Shown here: positions 54,899-64,000 of the stretch, piece by piece
Layout of the letters: every line of letters starts with the position of its first letter
Numbering within the stretch: position 1 is the stretch's first letter
Assembly (NCBI GenBank): GCA_022414725.1
Contig: CM039464.1
Location: 42,602,462-42,666,461 of the forward strand
Direction of reading: 5' to 3'
Length of the DNA stretch: 64,000 nucleotides
Source: Microglena sp. YARC
Taxonomy: Eukaryota; Chlorophyta; Chlorophyceae; Chlamydomonadales; Chlamydomonadaceae
Notes under the pieces: generated by a model
The model's database searches: none
What the model was told of the DNA's origin: nothing
The model's input: the letters and a program-made list of their open reading frames with translations, nothing else
Translations under genes and position numbers: made by a program

Positions 54899-55176
54899 AC
54901 ATGGGCCTCCGAATGCTAGTGACTTCAAGCAACTGGGCTGTCTTGACTTCCGCAAGGGTGAGTGTCGACCAGAATGCTCCGCACATATGCCTGCATTTGC
55001 CGTGAAACCTCAACCAGTGAGCGTGCGTAGCCGTAACATAGAAGTCTGGTCCACCAACAACGACTTCGATGTTCATTGGCACTTGGCGCTCCTTGGTCCA
55101 TTCGTCCATGACGCCGCATCCCAAAACATTCCCGTCCGATTGGAGTTTAACTTCCACTGTACTGTCATTGTAGACC
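54899..55176 (-). repeat. Inverted copy of the 280-bp exon, element A
   Basis: Reverse complement of 42616-42900. On the minus strand it follows an acceptor (TTCCGCAG) and stays open for 91 codons from 55157, ending differently from the plus-strand copy. A 6-bp deletion relative to the plus copy (GADAFW against GAFW) keeps frame. Confidence 0.85.
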
Positions 55177-55254
55177 CTGCGGAAGACAAATAGGTTGGTA
55201 AAGCAAGTGATTGAGATTCAGATTCAGATTCAAAATCAGATTCAGATATAGAGA

Positions 55255-56536
55255 AAAACCAAACTCAGAATCCCCATAGTCCTCCCGATCATAATCGGGA
55301 GCATTGTCAAACCCAACGAGCAAATGATTGAGAAAACCAAATTCGGAATACACACAGTCCTCCCGATCATAATCGGGAGCATTGACAAACCCAACGAGCG
55401 AATGATTGAGAAAAACAAAACTCGGAATACACACAGTCCTCCCGATCATAATCGGGAGCACTGACAAACCCATCGAGCGAATGATTCAGAAAACATGTGC
55501 TCGGCATACCCATAGTCCTCCCGATCATAATCGGGAGCATTGTCAAACCCAACGAGCGAATGATTGAGAAAACCTAATTCGGAATACACACCGTCCTCCC
55601 GATCATAATCGGAAGCACTGACAAACCCTACGAGCGAATGATTCAGAAAACATGTACTCGGCATTTTTTTTTTTTTTTTTTTGTACTCGGCATACCAATA
55701 GTCCTCCCGATCATAATCGGGAGCATTGTCAAACCCAACGAAAGAATGATTGAGAAAAACCAAACTCAGAATACCCATAGTCCTCCCGATCATAATCGGG
55801 AGCATTGTCGAACACAACGAGCAAATGATTGAGAAAACCAAATTCGGAATCCCCATAGTCCTCCCGATCATAATCGGGAGCATTGACAAACCCAACGAGC
55901 GAATGATTGAGAAAACAAAATTCGGAATACACACAGTCCTCCCGATCATAATTGGGAGCATTGACAAACCCAACGAGCGAATGATTGACCAAACAAAACT
56001 CGGAATACACACAGTCCTCCCGATCATAATCAGGAGCACTGACAAACCCATCGAGCGAATGATTCAGAAAACATGTGCTCGGCATACCCATAGTCCTCCC
56101 GATCATAATCGGGAGCATTGTCAACCCAACGAGAGAATGATTGAGAAAACAAAACTCGGAATACACACAGTCCTCCCGATCATAATCGGGAGCACTGACA
56201 AACCTAACGAGCGAATGATTCAGAAAACATGTACTCGGCATTTTTTTTTTTTTTTTTTTTTGTACCCGGCATACCCATAGTCCTCCCTATCATAATCGGG
56301 ATCATTGTCAAACCCAACGAACGAATGATTGACAAAAATCAAACTCAGAATACCCACAGTCCTCTTGATCATTATCGGGAGCATTGTCAAACCCAACGAG
56401 CGAATGATTGAGAAAAAACCAAACTCAGAATACCCACAGTCCTCCCGATCATAATCGGGAGCATTGTCAAACCCAACGCGCGAATGATTGAGAAAACCAA
56501 ACTCGGAATACACACAGTCCTCCCGATCATAAAAAA
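55255..56536 (-). repeat. 78-bp palindromic minisatellite, right arm of A (inverted)
   Basis: Reverse-orientation array, shorter than that of B, with T-run variants near 55665 and 56240. Its start and end flanks equal those of 49180-51112, so the size difference is due to unit gain or loss. Confidence 0.95.
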
Positions 56537-57829
56537 ATCAATCCTAAAACCTGTCAAAGAAAACTTGATCCACCGAATGCCTAGACGGAACAGGCAAAAG
56601 GGCTAAATTCTTCTGGGCTGTGACATTTCATCAGTCATGCTATGCAAGTCAAGCAGGCCTCAACTACACATCTTTGCTTTACCTATTGCAGTACTGGGCC
56701 ACTAAAACAAACCTAGTAAATAGGTATGTGGCCGAGGTGGGCAAGAACACAGTAAAATAGAAGAACTGCAGGTGTACATGATCCATGTGTCAGTGTCATG
56801 TAAAGTACCAATCACAACATAAACACCCAACCACACTCCCGGGAAAGATTAACCAATAAACAAGGCAACCTGTTGGCAAGCAGTAACTTGGTCAACACAG
56901 GCACAAGGCAGCTAAGTCTGGGCTACAATTGCAGTCTACCACTACAATGCAATTCATAACCAAACCAGACGCTATGGAAATCTTGGAACGGTAGCTAAGG
57001 ATGCATGCCATATGGGTATGCAGTACTGTCCGCCATTACTCTGACGCAGGTGCAAGCGGGTAACCATCATGCAGGTAGGCAGGCCTCAGGAAGGTGCAGG
57101 CGGGTGCAGAGCTGTTCGCCAGTACTCCGGCGCAGGTGCTGGCCCGGCGCGTGTCCTGGTCTGGTCTGGCAGGTGCAGGCGGGTAACCGCCATGCAGGTA
57201 GGCAGACCTATCCAGTGCTCCGAGCGCCAGTGCTCCTGGCTATCTGCCCAGCATCCACCAGAGAAGGTGCTAGCAGGACAGTGACAGTGAAATGCATTGC
57301 GCAAAGGGTGCGAGAATTAGAAGCAACTCGGGGGTTATTCACAACCACCCGGTGCTAATGCTGATGCGCAGCAAGGCGATGCAGAAAGCGAAAGGCAAAG
57401 CAGCAGATCATGAGAACAGAGCTGAAGTGAATTCCCATAACAGTGAAATGCATTGCGCAAAAGGTGCGAGAATTAGGTGCAACTCGGGACCATGCAGGGC
57501 CACCCGGTGCTAATGCGGATGCGCAGCAAAGCAATGCAGGATGCGAAAGGCAATTTGCGCAAGGCATGAAAGGAGGTGAAAGCGCAAGGCATGAAAAGAG
57601 GTGAAAGCGCAAGGCATGAAGCAAAGCCTTACCGACTTATCAAAACAGTCTTTCATGCATGCGCAGCAAGGGGGGGCCCGGCAAGGGGGTCAATCAATGC
57701 ACATCAAGGGGTCATGCAAAGGGGTCAAGCTGCCAGGTCATGCAAAGGGTCAAGCTGCCAGAGAAGGTGCTGGGCATGGCAATCAATGCACAGCAAGGAG
57801 TCATGCAAAAGGGGTCAAGCTGCCAATCC
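56537..57829 (+). other. Non-coding block of the right arm of A
   Basis: Near-identical to 51113-52420 in B, with scattered one-base differences in G-runs. It has the same internal duplications; no gene is seen. Confidence 0.6.
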
Positions 57830-57991
57830 ATTGAGAAGGACACCAAGGCAGAGGCTGTGCAATCGGATGGAGACAATGTAGACATTGCTAAGGAGGAGGA
57901 GATGGAGGAGGAGGAAGATGGGGATGGGGGCATGGAGGAGGAGATTCTAGTGCAGCGATTGTACAGGCGCTGTTGTTACCCAACAAGTTAG
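57830..57991 (+). pseudogene. Plus-strand copy of the transposase acidic-tail exon
   Basis: Encodes QSIEKDTKAEAVQSDGDN, an acidic Glu/Asp run, and EEILVQRLYRRCCYPTS before a stop. It is an inverted, diverged copy of the tail at 38720-38880. Element A therefore has the same gene end pointing outwards at both termini. Only the tail is recognisable. Confidence 0.6.
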
Positions 57992-57999
57992 CATTGGCC

Positions 58000-58443
58000 C
58001 TCTTTCTACAACGTGATAGCCTGTCATAAGTACTAAGTTGTACTTTCGAACTGTTGAGTTGTGAGTTGTGAGATAAATAATTATGAGCAATGCGTTCAAG
58101 ACTTTGTAAACAGCTTTCACCTTCCTCTTGACTGTCCTCTACAATTGATTTTGTATTGGAATACTTCGAAGGAACTTTCTCTCTCTCCAAACGAGCAAAT
58201 CAATGTTACAATTGAAATTGAAGGGAATAGTCTCTTTCTCCGGAATGCAACAAAACAATCTTACATAATAAATTGTAAGATATTTTCGTAAAATACACCA
58301 AAAAAGCAAAATCAATCAATTTGCGAAAACGATCTTACAAAATAAATTGTAAGATATTTTCGTAAAATACACCAAAAAAGCAAAACCAATTAATTTGCGA
58401 AAACGATCTTACAATATTTATCGTAAGATTTCAGTAAAATAAA
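58000..58443. other. Right subterminal region of A with three palindromes
   Basis: Non-coding, A/T-rich. Palindromes lie at 58258-58281, 58332-58355 and 58406-58429 with core ATCTTAC...GTAAGAT, embedded in a 74-bp tandem repeat (TTTTCGTAAAATACACCAAA). Confidence 0.75.
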
Positions 58444-58472
58444 AAATCCGTTCGGAAGCAGGAACGCCCATT
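58444..58472 (-). repeat. Terminal inverted repeat, right end of A
   Basis: Inverse of 38329-38357, followed by target copy TTAT (58473-58476). Confidence 0.95.
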
Positions 58473-58476
58473 TTAT

Positions 58477-60534
58477 ACCAATGTTGTTACTGCTTATAAT
58501 GCGAATGATGTAGGTGTTACGTCTACGTTGTCTGTAACTGAGAGTTTCCCTGTCCCTGTATTGGTGAATGGTGGTTTGGCTTCTGAAGGTACAATAACTT
58601 TGACAAATAATACACGTCAATTCACTTTGTCTGATTATTTCTCCAATGCAGTTCGTTATGTTGATACTACCGACCCCAATGGTAATGCATCTATTACTGG
58701 GTCTGGTACTGGTTCTATTCTGAATGTAATGGGTAATTATAGAGGCGTTTCTTATTCCATTGTTGTTACTGCTTATAATGCGAATGATGTAGTTGTTACG
58801 TCATCGTTGTCTGTAAGTGAGAGTTTCCCTGTCCCTGTATTGGTGAATGGTGGTTTGGCTTCTGAAGGTACAATAACTATGACAAATAACACACGTCAAT
58901 TCACTTTGTCTGATTATTTCTCCAATGCAGTTCGTTATGTAGATACTACCGACCCTAATGGTAATGCCTCTATTACGGGTACTGGTACTGGTTCTGTTCT
59001 GAATGTAATGGGTGCCTTTAGAGGTACTTCTTATACCATTGTTGTTACTGCTTATAATGCGAATGATGTAGGTGTTACGTCATCGTTGTCTGTAAGTGAG
59101 AGTTCCCCTGTCCCTGTATTGGTGAATGGTGGTTTGGCTTCTGAAGGTACGATAACTTTGACAAATAATACACGTCAATTCACATTGTCTAGTTATTTCT
59201 CCAATGCAGTTCGTTATGTAGATACTACCGACCCCAATGGTAATGCCTCTATTACGGGTACTGGTTCTGGTTCTATTCTGAATGTAATTGGTGCCTTTAG
59301 AGGCGTTTCTTATTCCATTGTTGTTACTGCTTATAATGCGAATGATGTAGGTGTTACGTCTACGTTATCTGTCACTGAGGACCCTATTCTATTTCCGAAT
59401 TCCCGACGAATATCTGCTAGTAGTTCTTCTAGTTATGCACTGAATGCATCTAATGGTTTGTATTCATGGGGCTCTAATGGGAATGGCAGGCTAGGTACAG
59501 GTGATTTGGTTAATCGAAATACTCCCGTATTTGTTAATTTCACCCGTGTTGTAAAAACAATTGCCATTGGTGATAATTTTGCGTTTATAATTGATACCAC
59601 CGGTGGACTTCATGCGTGGGGATTGAATAATTATGGTCAGTTAGGGGATGGAACTAGTGGTAATAAGTCATCCCCTGTTGCCATTACAGGTGGTTCATTG
59701 ATTGGTAAGAGTGTGGTAGAAGTGTCTGGTGGGGCAAGTCACACTCTTGCCGTCGATACCATCGGTGGACTTCATGTGTGGGGATGGAATGGATATGGTC
59801 AGTTAGGGGATGGAACTTATGGTAATAAGTCATCCCCTGTTGCCATTACAGGTGGTTCATTGATTGGTAAGAGTGTGGTACAAGTGTCTGGTGGGACATA
59901 TCACAATATTGTCATCGATTCCACCGGTGGACTTCATGCATGGGGATTGAATGATTATGGTCAGTTAGGGCATGGAACTCTTGGTTCTAGTAAACAATCC
60001 CCTGTTGCCATTACAGGTGGTTCATTAATTGGTAAAAGTGTGGTACAAGTGTCTGGTGGGTCACAACACACTCTTGTCGTCGATACCATCGGTGGACTTC
60101 ATGCGTGGGGATGGAATATACATGGTCAGTTAGGGGATGGAACTAATGGTAATAAGTCATTACCTGTTGCCATTACAGGTGGTTCATTGATTGGTAAGAG
60201 TGTGTTACAAGTGTCTAGTGGGTCAAATCACACTCTTGCCATCGATTCCACCGGTGGACTTCATGCATGGGGATATAATGAATATGGTCAGTTAGGGGAT
60301 GGAACTAGTAGTGGTCATAAGTCATCCCCTGTTGCCATTACAGGTGGTTCATTGATTGGTAAGATTGTTGTACAAGTGTCTGGTGGGGCATATCACACTA
60401 TTGCCCTCGATTCCACCGGTGGAATTCATGCGTGGGGATCGAATAATAATGGCCAGTTAGGGGATGGAACTAGTGGTAATACTAGGTCATTACCTGTTGC
60501 TATTCAATATCCTCCCTCCCAACATTCCTTTTAG
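58477..60534 (+). pseudogene. Giant modular surface-type protein 3, segment 3: repeat array and RCC1 domain
   Basis: Continues gene 3 after the transposon nest. First come three complete near-identical 93-residue Ig/cadherin-like units (NGGLASEGTITLTNNTRQF ... RGTSYTIVVTAYNANDVGV). Then follow six to seven RCC1-type repeats of about 54 residues (GGLHAWGLNNYGQLGDGT, KSSPVAITGGSLIGKSVVQVSGG, HTLAVD), which should fold as a beta-propeller. It ends at TAG 60534. The segment is open throughout, so gene 3 lacks the in-frame stops of genes 1 and 2 and is disrupted only by insertions. Surface or adhesion role is inferred from modules. Confidence 0.85.
58541..59377 (+). repeat. 279-bp coding tandem repeat, three units
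   Basis: Units start at 58541, 58820 and 59099, with a partial fourth before the transposon at about 38107-38328. Period 279 bp (93 codons) with high DNA identity, so recent duplication or gene conversion. Confidence 0.9.
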
Positions 60535-60570
60535 TGTTTAAATATTATGTTTTCTTCCTAGTTTTCATTC

Positions 60571-60643
60571 GCTTGTGGCAGGTTTCGAACCTGCGACTTC
60601 CCGGTTAACAGCCGGACACTCTGACCATCTGAGTTACACAAGC
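60571..60643 (-). tRNA. tRNA-Asn (GTT)
   Basis: 73 nt folding as a perfect cloverleaf: acceptor GCTTGTG/CACAAGC, anticodon stem TCCGG/CCGGG with one G-U pair and loop CTGTTAA (anticodon GTT), T-arm GCAGG TTCGAAA CCTGC. The 3' CCA is not encoded. It lies 37 bp beyond the RCC1 gene stop on the opposite strand. Confidence 0.95.
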
Positions 60644-60702
60644 ATATTGTTTTTTTTTATAGGGTATTGAGAATAATTGTTGTTATTCTTGTCCCCTTGT
60701 GT

Positions 60703-60778
60703 GTTCCTGGCGGTCTCAGAACCCGCGCTCTCCCCCGGCTCATAAGACCGGTGCTTTGACCAACTAAGCTACAGGAAC
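60703..60778 (-). tRNA. tRNA-Ile (TAT), intronless
   Basis: 76 nt. Acceptor GTTCCTG/CAGGAAC, anticodon stem CCGGT/GCCGG with loop CTTATGA (anticodon TAT, reading AUA). The T-arm GCGGG TTCTGAG ACCGC has one mismatched pair. Nuclear tRNA-Ile(TAT) genes of eukaryotes usually have an intron; this one does not, which favours a viral origin. It is 60 bp from tRNA-Asn in the same orientation. AUA is a frequent codon in the A/T-rich genes here. Confidence 0.88.
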
Positions 60779-63700
60779 TAAATGATATTATTGATTTTTT
60801 TATCTTCTGTATTCTTGTTATTGTGTTGTAGTATTGTGACTATTTGTCATGATATTTTTTGTTTGTACCTGAATATTTTTTTTTGATATCGTTGTCACAT
60901 TTTTTAAAAAACTTTTCGATCCATGTTCTCTATTGTATGAACATGTTCCTTTCTTCTTGCTTCTTCTGTGTTATAATGTTAACTTCATGTGTTATCTTTA
61001 AATATGTTTATCTTTATAAGAATAAAATGACTCATTTCTCTCAAGGGGTCTTTTTTTGTTCAAGTTTTTTTGCGTGATTTACTCTGATTTTGTTTTTATG
61101 TTTGGGGTATTCTTGTTTGTTGTTTCCATGACAAAGCCTGTTGTATCTTTTGATCCTGTTGGTGGCATTAAGCCTTTCGGTCTTGGTGTTGGTAAGACTG
61201 TTTTTTCATTTGGGTGCCATTGTGTCTGTTTTGTCTGTTGTGTGTTTTTATGTGTTTTGTCTGATTGATATGATAATCGTTAGTGTTGTAATACAACGAA
61301 CATATCCTGAATTGTGGTGGAACTCCCATCTTACTTTTATCATTGGTGGACATGCTTTCGTTCAAATGGACTGACTGAATCCACGACAGTGTCGTATTGT
61401 CTCGTTGTAATGTACCGATACTTCTCCACATGCAAGACTCAAGACTAACTTCTGGATGCTGTTCTGTATTGCAATGACTTCCAATTGAGGGAAAAAAAGA
61501 AAAAGAAATGCCCAGAGTTTTTTTTTTTCATTCCAGCTGTCTGAAAAAGGTCTTTGCCCAATCACATGTCTCATTGCGAGTATTCACTATCCGTAGATAG
61601 AAGAGATATAGTAGAAATCGAAAGATGGTGTGTGTGTTTGATTTGCGAAAATACCGTTACATAGACACACCAATTGAAAATTGAGTATGCACTAAAAAAA
61701 TATTGTTAACCGTTTCAAACTGAATGAAACATAATAATCATTGTGACCAAGATGACACTGAAGCATTCAAGTGCAAACTTTATCTAGAAAATCTGAACGG
61801 ATCTATAGAATCATATTGTGGATTTCTCAGCCCCTAATCTATTCTCTCGCTATATTTAGATTGATTTATGCCATCTTAGCCTACACCCATGCATTCCGTT
61901 AGGTTAGACATGCGAGTACTGGTTGACGTATGTCCAACCAAAACAACAGAGACATGCCTTTCATGTCTGCATCTTGGGCATTTCTCAAACGATGCACTTG
62001 TAAACTTCCCCCGTCTGGCATAGTCCTCCGGGTTGATAAGTCTGCTGCCGGAATATTCAATCGGTCTGAAGTCTGATAGAGTTATTGTCCTAAAGTGGAA
62101 TAATAATGGACCCTTCAACGTTTTGTAGTCACCTGCATAGTCAAACAAACCGCTTACCCAAGGAGTCTGTTTACATCTTAAAGGAGTTAAAGGGGGCGTG
62201 TGGAGTGTCCCCGTATGCGGAGTGTGATGTTCTATCTCTATATATCTATCTCTCTATCCGTACGCACCACCCAGCGCTCACACCACGGCAGGTAGTCGCG
62301 GCGACCAGGCGTATGGGGAGATTGATTACACTATGTATCACATGATGTGAAAATATTGACAATTGAAGAAAAAATGAGCATTAGTAGATAAGAGAGGGCG
62401 GAGGCCTGGGTTATTAAAACAAACAAACAGAAGCAACACAAACGAAACATGTCTGAGAGGTGTTATGTCTGTCTGGTCATAAGACTATTCCCCATCAGCA
62501 ATTCCGTGCTTTGCTTGGATATTCTGATGACTCTCCCTCGAACGAACCAGGTTGCATTGCTTTACAGAAAGGCGGTTGATGCACAGTGGGTTTGAAAAGG
62601 TGTTAGCCAGGCTGAAGTCAAGTCAAGATTAACTTTCTGATCATGGTCAAATACAGACAGAGATTAGACATCTTGCATTGGCGCGTGTCCCAGATAATGC
62701 CACTACCCCGACCTGATGACGATTGCGATGCGGCATCCTACTCCCCGAGTACTGTTCCCCGTGCGATGGACAAGAGAAACGCATCTGATTCATACCAGTG
62801 TATAAGCGTGATTGAACGACAACTATGCAAACCACTATCTCGAAGGGACTATGAGATGATCAATGGTACGATCGTCGCAACATGATGACTAATGTTATCA
62901 AGACAGTACCCTATGAGTGTTGAGAAAAAAGCGTGTATAAACAAAAAAAAACAAAAACAAAAAACAAAAAACAAAAAGAAAACCTCTTTTTTATACATTT
63001 TGCGTTACCGATATACAACAAATCGATATTCTCTGTAACTGTCTAACCTGTCGTTGATCCAGAATCCGTGTTCTTATTATCTATGATGCATTGATGTATA
63101 CATTACATGAACTATCCACTTGAATTTCCCGTAGTCAAATCCTTAACCTACACATGTAATATATATAATTACACCATGGCCTCACTGTAACTCCCAAGTA
63201 TCGCTTGTATTGTGTTTTTGCCATATCATCCTTTAATATATCGGAGCATCATGTTTGACGTCATAATCTGATAATTCGAATATGTTCCTCCATTCTAACG
63301 GCTTGTCATAGCCTGAGCAATTTTGACTCCGGATCATGATTCCAAGTACACCAAGCGATGTAACAAAATATCTGTTCTACTGTATCTGTTTGTTAAGAAT
63401 AAAGTCTGGCTCATCTTTTCGCCGATGAGGAACATTCCCCCGCCCTTCCGTCCAAGATCCCTGAATGGCGGGGGGAATGAAGGTGTTTCGTGTGTCTGGG
63501 CTCCGGATCTAGGCTTGGATCAGATTGCGCATGAATGGTGAAGTTGTATGTGTTAATGTTATGGGCACTTCCTTATGCCTGATCTTCAATCGGTCTTGTT
63601 GTTTTACCATGATTGTCTAGATCTAATTAAAAAGACAAATATTTTTGTTTTTGTTTTTGTTTTTTGTTTTGTGTGCTACTAGTGAATACCCTAACACGTG

Positions 63701-64000
63701 TTATTCATAGTTCATTGAATTCTCTAGCGAGTCTTGTTGGCACGCGTAAACGTTATGTTGGATCTCTGAATCGATTCGTTCCACTTCTTCCTGTATCCAG
63801 TTCCGCGGCCGCTTTGTTCTTCACATCCGTGATATAATGGTCTGCCATTTGGTTTGTCGATGCTGACCACGGTGACGCGTACATTTTCCGACGTACGGGC
63901 GACTGTCTCTTCGTCTGTTAGTTTGAGGATAGTAGCTTCTCCATCTTTGTTGTGATGTTGACACACACTTGATTTGCCCCATATGCTTGGACGACTTTAT
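60779..64000. other. Region without recognisable genes, possibly host flank
   Basis: 3.2 kb. T-rich at first (to about 61.3 kb), then mixed composition. Only short frames, none with a family I recognise. Low-complexity CAAAA repeats lie at about 62941-62985 and TTTTG repeats at 63641-63672. A frame at 63724-63966 (minus, ILKLTDEETVARTSENVRVTVV) has protein-like complexity and could be an exon, but I see no supporting signals. The change in composition after the tRNAs may mark the virus/host border. Confidence 0.4.

Larger units (their letters stand above)
38329..58472. mobile_element. DNA transposon A, host of nested transposon B
   Basis: Ends in 29-bp perfect terminal inverted repeats (38329-38357 and 58444-58472) starting AATGGGCGTTCCTGCTT, flanked by target duplication TTAT. 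Excluding nested B (43060-54491) and one copy of B's target duplication, A is about 8.7 kb. Left arm: subterminal palindromes, a minus-strand multi-exon gene with a DUF7869-like core, a 78-bp minisatellite and a plus-strand exon. Right arm: an inverted copy of that exon, the minisatellite in the opposite direction, a 1.3-kb non-coding block, a plus-strand copy of the acidic 3' exon tail and subterminal palindromes. A 4-bp duplication and these ends are compatible with Sola- or Academ-like cut-and-paste elements, but I cannot assign a superfamily. Confidence 0.92.

Noticed and set aside
60859..61374. Hydrophobic frames downstream of the tRNAs
   Set aside because: T-rich composition gives Phe/Val/Cys-rich frames on overlapping phases; no start context or family.
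62941..63672. CAAAA repeats at 62941-62985 and TTTTG repeats at 63641-63672 as ends of a foldback element
   Set aside because: Only low-complexity sequence is inverted; no shared unique sequence or target repeat is visible.
62643..63966. Short frames in the right flank as genes
   Set aside because: Isolated 60-80-codon frames without motifs, splice signals or neighbours; one (63724-63966) is only a weak exon candidate.

Overview
This window looks like a decaying endogenous giant-virus (nucleocytoplasmic large DNA virus type) insertion in a eukaryotic nuclear genome, heavily colonised by transposable elements. Viral-type genes are a split RNA polymerase II-like largest subunit, the C-terminal half of a class I ribonucleotide reductase large subunit, a Lon-like AAA+ ATPase without protease, an SF2 helicase, an ELP3-like radical-SAM enzyme, an F-box protein, small membrane proteins, very large repeat-rich surface-type proteins and two tRNAs. 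They are mostly AT-rich, intronless and tightly packed on both strands. The copia element, non-LTR elements, intron-bearing DNA transposons and long minisatellites are eukaryotic in character. I cannot name the host; a contig from a transposon-rich alga, protist, fungus or invertebrate would all fit.

Layout. 0.0-12.4 kb: minus-strand remains of ribonucleotide reductase, a Ser/Asp-rich reading frame and RPB1. RPB1 is split by a complete 7-kb Ty1/copia retrotransposon (4628-11610; 383-bp LTRs differing at one base). That element is flanked by a 225-bp duplication of RPB1 coding sequence, not by a short target duplication. 12.4-23.5 kb: the AAA+ ATPase, membrane and coiled-coil genes, an F-box gene, LamG-like genes, a helicase with two in-frame TAG codons, a truncated ELP3 and a two-helix membrane protein. 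23.5-60.5 kb: three very long genes for modular, probably surface-displayed or virion-associated proteins. Their modules are LamG-like, PA14, an ALK-type Gly-rich domain, RCC1 repeats and a recurrent Ig/cadherin-like 'YRN' repeat. All three carry in-frame stops, and the third is also split by a 5'-truncated non-LTR retrotransposon (34407-37044) and by a 20-kb nest of DNA transposons (38329-58472).

The transposon nest is the most interesting part. Element A (38329-43059 plus 54496-58472) sits in the surface-protein gene with a 4-bp target duplication TTAT. Element B (43060-54491), of the same family, has jumped into A with target duplication ATGA. Both have the same 29-bp terminal inverted repeat beginning AATGGGCGTTCCTG and three subterminal palindromes at each end. 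Each carries a multi-exon minus-strand gene with a DUF7869-like D...D...D core (probable transposase), and two long arrays of a 78-bp minisatellite facing each other. Each minisatellite unit carries the palindrome CTCCCGATTATGATCGGGAG, and the same palindrome sits in both mapped introns of the transposase-like gene. Element B was itself hit by a second truncated copy of the non-LTR element; a local GAG-rich tandem repeat then expanded across that junction.

60.5-64 kb: after the RCC1 gene come minus-strand tRNA-Asn(GTT) and an intronless tRNA-Ile(TAT), then about 3.2 kb without convincing genes, possibly host flank. Most viral genes are broken by truncations, frameshifts or in-frame stops, so the block is probably not a functional virus, although several single genes remain open.
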